NCBI GenBank assembly: GCA_903870995.1
Contig: CAIQFD010000025.1
Location: 1-33,315, forward strand
Direction of reading: 5' to 3'
From: an uncultured Methylophilaceae bacterium
GTDB taxonomy: Bacteria; Pseudomonadota; Gammaproteobacteria; Burkholderiales; Methylophilaceae
Length of the DNA: 33,315 nt
In this document: positions 19,249 to 28,920 of the stretch, one piece after another
Position numbering within the stretch: position 1 is the first letter of the stretch
Layout: each line of letters starts with the position of its first letter
Notes under the pieces: generated by a model
Seen by the model: the letters and a program-made list of their open reading frames with translations, nothing else
What the model was told of the DNA's origin: nothing
Database searches by the model: none
Made by a program: the position numbers and the translations under genes

Positions 19249-20025
19249 ATGTTAGTAGACTCTCATTGTCATTTAAACTTTCCTGAGTTAGCCGCCAATA
19301 TCGATGCAGTTCGTGAGTCCATGACCGAAAATGGCGTAGGGCATGCGCTCTGTATTTCCGTCACATTAAAAGACTTTCCCCAGGTGCTTGCTTTGGCTGA
19401 AAGATACCCCAATTTCTTCGCCTCAGTTGGCGTGCATCCGGACTATGAAAGTGAACCACCTTTTACTAGTGGTACATTGGTTGAGCTTGCTAAACACCCC
19501 AAGGTAGTTGCAATAGGGGAGACGGGGCTAGATTATTTCAGATTAACGGGCGATTTAGACTGGCAACGCGAGCGCTTTAGGACGCATATCCGTGCTGCAA
19601 TTGAATCTGACTTGCCTCTTGTCATACACACGCGTTCATCTGCTGAAGATACCTTACGCATCATGCGAGAAGAAAATGCCCAGCAAGTTGGTGGCGTCAT
19701 GCATTGCTTTACGGAAACCTTTGATGTGGCCATGCGCGCGATTGAAATGGGCTTTTATATTTCGTTTTCAGGCATTGTGACCTTTAAGAATGCCAGTTCT
19801 TTAAAAGAGGTCGCTCAGCAAGTGCCTTTAGATAGGATCCTTGTTGAAACTGACTCGCCCTATTTAGCGCCCATTCCATTCAGGGGGAAAACTAATCAGC
19901 CTGCATACGTTAAACATGTGGCAGAGGAAGTTGCAACGCTTAGAGGAATAAGCCTAGAAGCGCTTACTGAGGCTAGCACGCAAAATTTCTTCTCCCTGTT
20001 TAAGCGAGCCAAACCGTGCAATTAA
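19249..20025 (+). CDS. tatD: TatD-family metal-dependent hydrolase (DNase)
   Basis: The 258-residue TIM-barrel amidohydrolase-like protein belongs to the TatD/YcfH nuclease family. It shows the metal ligands DSHCHLNF near the start, GETGLDYFR, LVIHTRSSAEDTL, GGVMHCFTET and ETDSPYLAP. E. coli YcfH also follows holB. Members are 3'-5' nucleases linked to DNA repair; the exact substrate here is not known. The end overlaps the next gene by 10 bp. Confidence 0.92.
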   Translation: MLVDSHCHLNFPELAANIDAVRESMTENGVGHALCISVTLKDFPQVLALAERYPNFFASVGVHPDYESEPPFTSGTLVELAKHPKVVAIGETGLDYFRLTGDLDWQRERFRTHIRAAIESDLPLVIHTRSSAEDTLRIMREENAQQVGGVMHCFTETFDVAMRAIEMGFYISFSGIVTFKNASSLKEVAQQVPLDRILVETDSPYLAPIPFRGKTNQPAYVKHVAEEVATLRGISLEALTEASTQNFFSLFKRAKPCN

Positions 20026-20777
20026 CGATGCTCGGGGTAGGCTCAAGCGCAGGAACCCCAGTAGTAGGATGTCAGTGCGCCACTTGCCAATCAATCAACC
20101 CAAAAAATAAGCGGCTAAGATGCTCTGCGGCAATCACGACAGACAACGGCGATGTTATTCTCATTGATACCGGCCCAGATTTACGTGCTCAAGCACTTAA
20201 TTGGGATTTAAATCACGTTGACGCAGTACTGTACACCCATTCACATGCAGACCATATGCATGGCATTGACGACTTACGTGCCTTTTGCCAAATACAAAAG
20301 AAGCAAATTCCACTGTATGGGAAAGCAGATGCAATGCAACATATCCAGCAAAAGTTTGGATACACCATACGAGAGGCAAGCAACTTTTGGGAAGTGCCTG
20401 TATTGAGTATTAACCCTATCTCCAGTGAATTTGATCTTTTAGGGTTGAAGGTGATCCCAATCCCAATTAAACATGGGAATAGTGACATTTTCGGTTACCG
20501 CATCGGCAACATGGCTTACTTGACGGATGCGTCTAATATTCCTGAAGCATCTCTAGATCTATTGAATGACCTTGACGTTTTAATGTTGGATTGCTTACGC
20601 TACAGTCCGCATCACACGCACATTAACGTGGAACAAAGTATCGCTTATGCGAGTCTTATCAATGCGCGTAATACATACTTAATCCATATGACCCATGATT
20701 TGGAGTACGAGAAGCTAAGCGCAGAGCTTCCAGAGCGTATTCATGTTGGCTATGATGGATTAAAATTAAATTTTTAA
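20016..20777 (+). CDS. MBL-fold metal-dependent hydrolase (PhnP-like)
   Basis: The 253-residue metallo-beta-lactamase-fold protein starts QLTMLGVGSSAGTPVVGCQC and carries the metal motif THSHADHMHGID. KHGNSDIFGYRIGNMAYLTD and HMTHDLEYE follow. The GTP(V)GC-CxxC start is shared with PhnP (cyclic phosphodiesterase) and relatives, but no phn genes lie nearby, so the substrate is unknown. I prefer the GTG at 20016 over ATG 20028 because the first beta strand begins just after it. It overlaps tatD and is probably translated by coupling. Confidence 0.85.
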   Translation: MQLTMLGVGSSAGTPVVGCQCATCQSINPKNKRLRCSAAITTDNGDVILIDTGPDLRAQALNWDLNHVDAVLYTHSHADHMHGIDDLRAFCQIQKKQIPLYGKADAMQHIQQKFGYTIREASNFWEVPVLSINPISSEFDLLGLKVIPIPIKHGNSDIFGYRIGNMAYLTDASNIPEASLDLLNDLDVLMLDCLRYSPHHTHINVEQSIAYASLINARNTYLIHMTHDLEYEKLSAELPERIHVGYDGLKLNF

Positions 20778-20835
20778 GCATGATCTGTAATAAAATAGCA
20801 GTTAATCATTTATTGGGACCAATATAGGAACAACC

Positions 20836-21192
20836 ATGACATTTACCAAATCTTTCCTTGCTTGCGTATTATTTGCATTTGTTAGCATTAATGCATATGC
20901 GGCTAAAACAACATACTCAGAAGATGACTTTTTGCGTAGTTTTAGTGGCAAATCAAATAAGATCGTTTTAGAGAAGTTGGGTTCACCAGACAAAAAGGAA
21001 TTGTCTGTTAAGCCGACTGGGGCAAATACGATGTTGGCTGGCAAGGGTCAGGAATCATCGAAACCCGTTAATGTGGAAATGTGGTATTACAACGGCCGTG
21101 TAAACTATGCACCAAACAAAGCATATAAATTTACCGAACTTACATTTGTTAATGGTCGCTGCATGAACATCGCGTTCTTTAATAACAAGTAA
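20836..21192 (+). CDS. Small exported protein of unknown function
   Basis: I do not recognise this 118-residue protein. The N-terminus (SFLACVLFAFVSINAYA) is a clear Sec signal peptide, probably cleaved after AYA near residue 23, leaving about 95 residues. The mature part has a beta-rich pattern (VLEKLGSPDKKELS, VEMWYYNGRV, FTELTFVNGRCMNIAFFNNK), loosely like small SmpA/OmlA-like (BamE-type) domains in which a short strand pair follows a K-x-GxP turn. This is only an impression. AGGA precedes the ATG by about six bases. A terminator follows directly, and the dif-inserted element begins 64 bp after the stop. Confidence 0.7.
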   Translation: MTFTKSFLACVLFAFVSINAYAAKTTYSEDDFLRSFSGKSNKIVLEKLGSPDKKELSVKPTGANTMLAGKGQESSKPVNVEMWYYNGRVNYAPNKAYKFTELTFVNGRCMNIAFFNNK

Positions 21193-21215
21193 GCAAGAGC
21201 GAAGAGAACAAAACA

Positions 21216-21245
21216 AAGGGCTGGTGAGATTCATCGGCCTTTTTA
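21216..21245 (+). terminator. Rho-independent terminator after the exported protein gene
   Basis: GGCTGGTGA and TCATCGGCC form a nine-pair stem with two G-U pairs and a short loop. AAAG lies before it and a run of five Ts after (21240-21244). It isolates the left-hand gene block from the dif element. Confidence 0.8.
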
Positions 21246-21256
21246 ATATATCCATT

Positions 21257-21284
21257 ACTTCGCATAATGTATAGCAAGGCCAGT
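21257..21284 (+). repeat. Left junction of the element: dif-like site without a XerD arm
   Basis: The XerC arm ACTTCGCATAA (21257-21267) and central TGTATA (21268-21273) are identical to the right-hand dif. The place of the XerD arm (21274-21284, GCAAGGCCAGT) matches only 4 of 11 bases. This would be the element's own degenerate half. TLCphi attachment sites are likewise described as poor in the XerD half. Confidence 0.8.
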
Positions 21285-21354
21285 CACAGCAAGCCTTTCA
21301 GCAAAATTCACGTCAAAAAAATCAGTCGGTAAAGTAGGGCATTTCAGTTAAAAG

Positions 21355-21363
21355 TTATCCACA
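21355..21363 (+). other. Consensus DnaA box
   Basis: TTATCCACA, a perfect match to the DnaA box consensus TTWTNCACA, lies inside the element between its left end and the stop of the XafT-like gene. A single 9-mer can occur by chance. Confidence 0.4.
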
Positions 21364-21371
21364 GATGCCAC

Positions 21372-21391
21372 GCAAGCCTTATTGGGCTTGC
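21372..21391. repeat. Hairpin downstream of the XafT-like gene
   Basis: GCAAGCC and GGCTTGC form a 7-bp stem with a 6-nt loop. No T-run follows on the minus strand, so it may be an imperfect 3' end for the minus-strand transcript or a structural element. GCAAGCCTT also occurs at 21289-21297. Confidence 0.45.
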
Positions 21392-21421
21392 TTTCTAGGG
21401 TTGTTACCCCCATAAAATCAA

Positions 21422-22078
21422 CTAGGCAACCTCGCTTTCAACATCGCCATTAGATGTGATTTTTTTGATTGATTCAACAGTTGTATTTCGCAAGTAGTTT
21501 TCGCTATTTGCAGGGGCTTTTTCTCTTACTTCCTCACTGACGCTTAACAGCCCTTTGTAGCGTTGCTTTTGCTCATTTGCATCTTGAGCAAGCATCCAAG
21601 GTTCAATATCGTCATTACTTGGGCTTCTGTCTTTGATTTCAAGGAAACCACGCGCTAGGGAGATATACGTGCCGACATAGCGAAGCTCATGCGGTTCAAA
21701 CCGTCTGCCTTCAGGTGTCCAAAGTGCGCCATCAAAGAAACTCCACCCATCCCAGCGCTTATCAATGAACTCATAGCCAGCCATGACACGCATGAGTCTA
21801 AACGCTGCATAAGGGATACGGCTTTTGCCTTTTTCCCAATTGCGAATGGTGCGCTCGTTAATGTCCAGCATTTCAGCCGCCGCTTTGGTGGTGAGTCCTG
21901 CACGTCTGCGACTGACATAGAAGCTATCAGGTTCGATATATTGTTTTTGAGTGGCAGGGCGCTGATAGTTTGATGTCCGCTTCATGCCTATCTTTTTTCG
22001 GGGGCTTTTATGCGTGTTTAACGCATTATTGAGACCGCCCTTTGATACTGACTCATTTATTTTGCGTTTAGCGCTCAT
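21422..22078 (-). CDS. DUF3653 / VC1465-family protein, putative Xer recombination activation factor (XafT-like)
   Basis: The 218-residue protein has a basic N-terminal tail (1-47). A helix-turn-helix core follows (about 50-105), with EPDSFYVSRRRAGLTTKAAA, then AEMLDINERTIRNWEKGKSR and IPYAAFRLMRVMAGYEF. A Trp-rich part (about 108-145) has WDGWSFFDGALWTPEGRRFE and LRYVGTYISLARGF. This order is the signature of phage DUF3653 proteins, whose named member is the TLCphi Xer activation factor. XafT lets XerC/XerD recombine at dif without FtsK. A charged C-terminal tail (about 150-218) has no match known to me. AGGAGG lies four bases before the ATG, which overlaps the upstream gene's stop. A purely regulatory HTH role is the alternative. 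Confidence 0.78.
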   Translation of the reverse strand: MSAKRKINESVSKGGLNNALNTHKSPRKKIGMKRTSNYQRPATQKQYIEPDSFYVSRRRAGLTTKAAAEMLDINERTIRNWEKGKSRIPYAAFRLMRVMAGYEFIDKRWDGWSFFDGALWTPEGRRFEPHELRYVGTYISLARGFLEIKDRSPSNDDIEPWMLAQDANEQKQRYKGLLSVSEEVREKAPANSENYLRNTTVESIKKITSNGDVESEVA

Positions 22079-22413
22079 ACAGCCTCCTGAGAAGCGTTGG
22101 CTAATATGCTGGCGTTGACGGGGCGCACTTCGTGCGGCACGGCAACGTCTAGGATAGATACGGAGTTTTTGAAGATGGCTTTATCAGCGGCTTTTACCTT
22201 GTCGGCAAATTGCTTTGTCGCTTCCTCACGGGCTTGAGGGCCACCAATAGCGATATCAATGGCAGTCCATAGCTTATCGAGGGCTTTAATGTTCAGTATG
22301 CTATGACCAAAGGTCTTAGCTTCATCCATTTCAACTTCAATAAGTTTTGCAATGCCTATGGCTTCTAGCTTGCTAATGCGTAATGTAACGATGTTGCTTT
22401 CGTCTTTAGACAT
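22075..22413 (-). CDS. Hypothetical protein of the dif element
   Basis: I do not recognise this 112-residue protein. It is soluble and mostly helical by composition, with Ala- and Lys-rich stretches (REEATKQFADKVKAADKAIF) and no Cys, signal peptide or membrane segment. GGAAGGA precedes the ATG by seven bases, a good ribosome binding site. Its TGA overlaps the ATG of the XafT-like gene (ATGA), so the two are translationally coupled and presumably act together. It could be a DNA-binding accessory, a replication helper or an Xer partner; the sequence does not decide. Confidence 0.65.
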   Translation of the reverse strand: MSKDESNIVTLRISKLEAIGIAKLIEVEMDEAKTFGHSILNIKALDKLWTAIDIAIGGPQAREEATKQFADKVKAADKAIFKNSVSILDVAVPHEVRPVNASILANASQEAV

Positions 22414-22587
22414 GACGTTTTCCTTCCAATTGTATGGTTTTGCCGTTCTTGTCTAAATTTCGTTTTTGAGCGATTTGCGATCCCAGCGAAGCGGGGACGC
22501 ATAATCGAGATAAAACGGAATTCCAACAAGCGTAGCGCGTTAGGTTTTTCAGAGGCGCTTATGCGCCTAAGAATCCTTCCAAACAAC

Positions 22588-22596
22588 TGTGGAAAA
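22588..22596 (-). other. DnaA-box-like 9-mer
   Basis: On the minus strand the bases read TTTTCCACA, which fits TTWTNCACA. It is the second such 9-mer in the 1.5-kb element, on the opposite side of the two genes from the first. Confidence 0.35.
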
Positions 22597-22692
22597 TTTT
22601 TCCTGCAACACCGAATAAAAACCAGCCGTTTTCATTGCAAAGTTACCGCTAATAAAAAGGGCTGGATTTATCTACCGACTAGGGCTAATCAG

Positions 22693-22720
22693 ACTTTACG
22701 TGTCCAGTTACACGTAAAGT
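22693..22720. repeat. Perfect 11-bp inverted repeat
   Basis: ACTTTACGTGT (22693-22703) and its exact complement (22710-22720) flank a 6-nt loop. It lies three bases before the plus-strand terminator and 45 bp before dif. It could be an operator for the HTH protein, or a hairpin in single-stranded DNA or RNA. Confidence 0.7.
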
Positions 22721-22722
22721 AG

Positions 22723-22743
22723 GCGACATTTTTGTCGCTTTTT
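22723..22743 (+). terminator. Plus-strand intrinsic terminator next to dif
   Basis: GCGACA (22723-22728), a TTTT loop, TGTCGC (22733-22738) and then five Ts. No plus-strand gene precedes it within the element, so it implies either a non-coding plus-strand transcript or protection of dif from read-through. Confidence 0.7.
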
Positions 22744-22765
22744 GACTTCCTTTTGCTTCTGCGTG

Positions 22766-22793
22766 ACTTCGCATAATGTATATTATGTTAAAT
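22766..22793 (+). other. dif: Chromosome dimer resolution site dif
   Basis: The XerC arm is ACTTCGCATAA (22766-22776), the central region TGTATA (22777-22782) and the XerD arm TTATGTTAAAT (22783-22793). The central region and XerD arm are identical to E. coli dif; the XerC arm matches in 8 of 11 bases and is of the TTCGCATAA form known from betaproteobacteria such as Neisseria. XerC and XerD act here, under FtsK control, to resolve chromosome dimers at the terminus. By the insertion model, the XerC half now belongs to the element and the XerD half to the chromosome. The next 61 bp up to msrQ hold nothing I recognise. Confidence 0.95.
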
Positions 22794-22854
22794 GACATAT
22801 TCACATCAAATAACATTTCTCCGAAGGTAGATCAAACAACCCCACCCATCACAA

Positions 22855-23469
22855 TCAAACATGCGTTTGTATAAAGCGTCGATACTTGTACGCAATACGA
22901 AGCGCTATAAGCAAAATAAAAACACCTGTGTATACCAAAGGCTCGGTATGGTCTTTTTTAACAAGCCATAGAAAATGTAAAATGGCCAAAACAGCAATGA
23001 CATAAACTAGTTGATGCAAAACCTTCCAACGACCACCTAATCTCCTCATCATGGCATTTGTGGATGTTGCTGCCAACGGAATGGAAAACATAAATGCTGT
23101 AAAACCAACCAATACAAATGGGTGCTTGATAATGTCCTTGGATATTTCAATATAATCAAACCAATGATCCAGCCAAGAATAAGTAAGGATATGCAGGCAC
23201 GCATAAAAAAACATATACAAACCAAACATGCGACGGTGCTGATTGAAAGCACTTAAACTAAACCATTGCTTCATCGGCGTCATGCTGAGGGTGATTAAAA
23301 GAAAAACCAAGGCCCATGTGCCTGTTGAACGTTCTACAAACTCAACTGGATTAGCGCCCAAGGCATCATTCCATCCCAAATAAATTAGCCTAGTAAGTGG
23401 AATAATTGAAATAAAGAATAAAAACCATTTGCTTTTTGATATCAGAAGATTAAGTGATATTTTAAACAT
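22855..23469 (-). CDS. msrQ: MsrQ, haem-binding membrane subunit of the methionine sulfoxide reductase system
   Basis: MsrQ passes electrons from the respiratory chain to periplasmic MsrP. The 204-residue protein is strongly hydrophobic with about six membrane segments (for example WFLFFISIIPLTRLIYLGW, TWALVFLLITLSMTP and LVYTGVFILLIALRIAY). RRMFGLYMFFYACLHILTY and RWKVLHQLVYVIAVLAILHF carry the conserved His residues for haem b. MQHRR-type FNQHRRMFG and LGGRWKVLHQLVY are family motifs. It lies six bases after msrP, in the usual msrP-msrQ order. Confidence 0.95.
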   Translation of the reverse strand: MFKISLNLLISKSKWFLFFISIIPLTRLIYLGWNDALGANPVEFVERSTGTWALVFLLITLSMTPMKQWFSLSAFNQHRRMFGLYMFFYACLHILTYSWLDHWFDYIEISKDIIKHPFVLVGFTAFMFSIPLAATSTNAMMRRLGGRWKVLHQLVYVIAVLAILHFLWLVKKDHTEPLVYTGVFILLIALRIAYKYRRFIQTHV

Positions 23470-23475
23470 ATTTTA

Positions 23476-24444
23476 TTAGAAGTTTTTACTCAAATCCATG
23501 CCGGAATAGAGCTGACCAACCTCCTCTACATATCCATTAAACATCTGGGTTTTAATTCGTCGCGTGAATAAGCCGCCACCTATTCTTCGCTCTGATGATT
23601 GCGTCCAACGAGGATGGTCAACATTTGGGTTTACGTTGGCATAAAAACCATACTCTCTAGGCCCTGCCTTCACCCATGCGGTTTTTGGCATTGTTTCAGA
23701 AAAGCGAATTTTAACAATAGCTTTAGCACCTTTAAAACCATATTTCCATGGCACGACAAGGCGCATAGGCGCCCCATTCTGATTCGGCAACACTTCCCCA
23801 TACAAACCAACCGCCATAATGGTGAGTGGGTTCATCGCCTCATCCATACGCAAACCTTCAATATATGGCCAATCAAGCACTGGAACGCGAGCGCCAGGCA
23901 TCATTAATTCGTCGGCCAAGGATACAAACTCAACATACTTAGCGTTAGCTGTTGGTTCTGCCCATTGAATAAGTTTAGATAACGGCAGACCTATCCATGG
24001 AATCACCATAGACCAACCCTCAACACATCGCATTCTGTAGATGCGTTCTTCCAATGGCGCCAGCTTAAGGATGTCATCCATCCCTATTTGCTTATTCTTC
24101 TTTACCGCCCCCTCGATAGAAACAGTCCATGGAGATGGCTTGAATAGCCTAGATTCAACGGCAGGATCGCTTTTGCTAGTGCCAAACTCATAATAATTAT
24201 TGTAAGTTGTGACGTCGTCATATGGCGTTAGCTTCTCATCAGCGCCGTATTTGGATTTGAGATACGCATTAATTTTCTGCTTACTGATAGCAGCATTGGC
24301 GTTGTTGTTGAAAAGCCCCGTGACTATGCCGCTTGCGCTAAGCAATGAGGCGCCTGCCGCCTTAATGATCGTTCGCCGATTTTCAAAGTTTTCTTTAGAT
24401 GTGATTTCTGAAGGAATGACATCTGATTTCTTATGTATCAACAT
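23476..24444 (-). CDS. msrP: MsrP, periplasmic molybdoenzyme methionine sulfoxide reductase (catalytic subunit)
   Basis: MsrP repairs oxidised methionine in periplasmic proteins. The 322-residue protein has a twin-arginine signal ([15 protein letters not shown], Arg23-Arg24) ending near NANAA, as expected for a folded molybdopterin enzyme. The sulfite-oxidase-like fold shows [19 protein letters not shown], whose Cys140 is the molybdenum ligand. [20 protein letters not shown] and [20 protein letters not shown] follow. It is first in the msrP-msrQ operon. AAGGG precedes the ATG. Confidence 0.96.
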   Translation of the reverse strand: MLIHKKSDVIPSEITSKENFENRRTIIKAAGASLLSASGIVTGLFNNNANAAISKQKINAYLKSKYGADEKLTPYDDVTTYNNYYEFGTSKSDPAVESRLFKPSPWTVSIEGAVKKNKQIGMDDILKLAPLEERIYRMRCVEGWSMVIPWIGLPLSKLIQWAEPTANAKYVEFVSLADELMMPGARVPVLDWPYIEGLRMDEAMNPLTIMAVGLYGEVLPNQNGAPMRLVVPWKYGFKGAKAIVKIRFSETMPKTAWVKAGPREYGFYANVNPNVDHPRWTQSSERRIGGGLFTRRIKTQMFNGYVEEVGQLYSGMDLSKNF

Positions 24445-24527
24445 GGAGCTGCCCTTTTACAATGCTTAACGATTAGTCGTCACAACCCCAGAATAATTAC
24501 ATCTACTTAGATTTATTTTTTAAGTGA

Positions 24528-25442
24528 CTATTTGGCGAGCTGATTTGATGTCGTTGCGATACCTTCAGCGAGCAATACGTCCCCTACTTCTTTATTGACC
24601 TTCTGCGCGGCTTGCAAAAGCTTCTCAGCATCATTGTTTAGATGATTAGCTAACTTTACTTTAGCTAAGTAAAGGTCAGCTTTTGCCTCCCAATAGGCGC
24701 CCCCGTTATCAACGGCAAGCTTCAGTATCTTATTGATAGATTTTTCAGCTTGGTCAAACTCTGCAGCATCCATGTAAATACGGCCCAACTCCAGACCTGC
24801 ATTCGCTTGCGCATCCAAATCTCCATAATGCGTATAAGCAAGTGTAGCTTTCAGTTGATATTCAATGGCTTGGTTATGCTTTTGTTGCAGATTGTAGATG
24901 TTTGCAATATGCTCAAAAGCATCTGCGCGCTCATTGTCATTTAATGCTAATTTAAGTGCTGATTGATAACTGATAATAGCTTCATCGTATTGCTTGTTTA
25001 GCACCTGCGTTTCAGCAATTAGACTATATGTGATGCGCTCAAAACTTTTGTTCTTTTGTGTTATTGCGATATCCATAGACTTCCGATAGCTAGCAACGGC
25101 CTCATCGAGCTGTTGATTGCCTTTATATGCGTTACCCAGCATCGCAAGAGCCATCATATGGTCATTAGGTGAATTAGACAGTTGATCAACGGTTGTTAAT
25201 GTTGGCACTGCATCCGCAAAATGACTGAGCGCCATTTGGGCGCGGGCTTTACATAAATAAACTTCGCGATTCTTAGCATTCTTTTTAATCAGCTGGCTTG
25301 CTGAATCTAAAGCTTTTTCTGGGTTTGAACTCTTTACCATCTGATTACAATCAGCTATTTTATTATTCAATTCTCCATCCTCAGCAAAAGACATGCTGGA
25401 AAATAGCGTGAACAACAAACAAATCATCGGTAAAAATCGCAT
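24528..25442 (-). CDS. Exported tetratricopeptide repeat protein
   Basis: The 304-residue protein has a Sec signal peptide (FLPMICLLFTLFSSMSFA, cleavage near residue 20). It then consists of repeated helix pairs with TPR spacing: CKARAQMALSHFADAVPTLT, LGNAYKGNQQLDEAVASYRK, IAETQVLNKQYDEAIISYQS, IANIYNLQQKHNQAIEYQLK and LGRIYMDAAEFDQAEKSINK. I count about six repeats. Such proteins are periplasmic scaffolds, and no partner is evident from the neighbours (msrP on one side, ligA 26 bp upstream). The short distance to ligA suggests co-transcription. The family could not be named more closely. Confidence 0.8.
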   Translation of the reverse strand: MRFLPMICLLFTLFSSMSFAEDGELNNKIADCNQMVKSSNPEKALDSASQLIKKNAKNREVYLCKARAQMALSHFADAVPTLTTVDQLSNSPNDHMMALAMLGNAYKGNQQLDEAVASYRKSMDIAITQKNKSFERITYSLIAETQVLNKQYDEAIISYQSALKLALNDNERADAFEHIANIYNLQQKHNQAIEYQLKATLAYTHYGDLDAQANAGLELGRIYMDAAEFDQAEKSINKILKLAVDNGGAYWEAKADLYLAKVKLANHLNNDAEKLLQAAQKVNKEVGDVLLAEGIATTSNQLAK

Positions 25443-25468
25443 TTAACAAACCCTTATAAATGAAGCAT

Positions 25469-28874
<3,406 letters not shown>

Positions 28875-28920
28875 TTTATTTTTCCATTACCTGCAGCAGC
28901 CAATGTCTAATATCAATAAC

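Larger units (their letters stand above)
21257..22765. mobile_element. Putative 1.5-kb Xer-dependent element (IMEX, TLCphi-like) inserted at dif
   Basis: The 17-bp direct repeat ACTTCGCATAATGTATA stands at 21257-21273 and 22766-22782, 1509 bp apart. It is the XerC arm plus the central region of dif, the part expected to be duplicated when a phage site recombines at dif. The right copy continues into a canonical XerD arm; the left copy does not. The interior holds two coupled minus-strand genes, one of the DUF3653/VC1465 (XafT) family of Xer recombination activators, and a structured non-coding end. No integrase, replication, coat or toxin gene is seen. Joining 21273 to 22783 restores an intact dif. 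The repeat and gene are seen; the mobile-element reading is inference. Confidence 0.85.
22414..22765. other. Non-coding, hairpin-rich end of the dif element
   Basis: No convincing ORF lies in these 352 bp. They hold AGGCGC-TTAT-GCGCCT (22553-22568), CCAGCC/GGCTGG (22622-22665), a perfect 11-bp stem (22693-22720) and an intrinsic terminator (22723-22743). There is also a CCC-AGCGAAGC-GGGG fold near 22482-22496. A DnaA-box-like TTTTCCACA lies on the minus strand at 22588-22596. Such a density of stems before the attachment site would fit a replication origin, packaging signal or small RNA of a single-stranded satellite phage. That is inference. Confidence 0.5.

Noticed and set aside
22429-22455. 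Minus-strand TAGACA...TACAAT upstream of the 112-residue gene as a promoter
   Set aside because: The spacer is only 15 bp and the expected start would fall inside or after the ribosome binding site GGAAGGA, so the gene could not be translated well from it.
22498-22505. CGCATAAT inside the element as a third dif half-site
   Set aside because: Only eight bases match dif, and neither the rest of the XerC arm, the centre nor a XerD arm is present; chance is enough.
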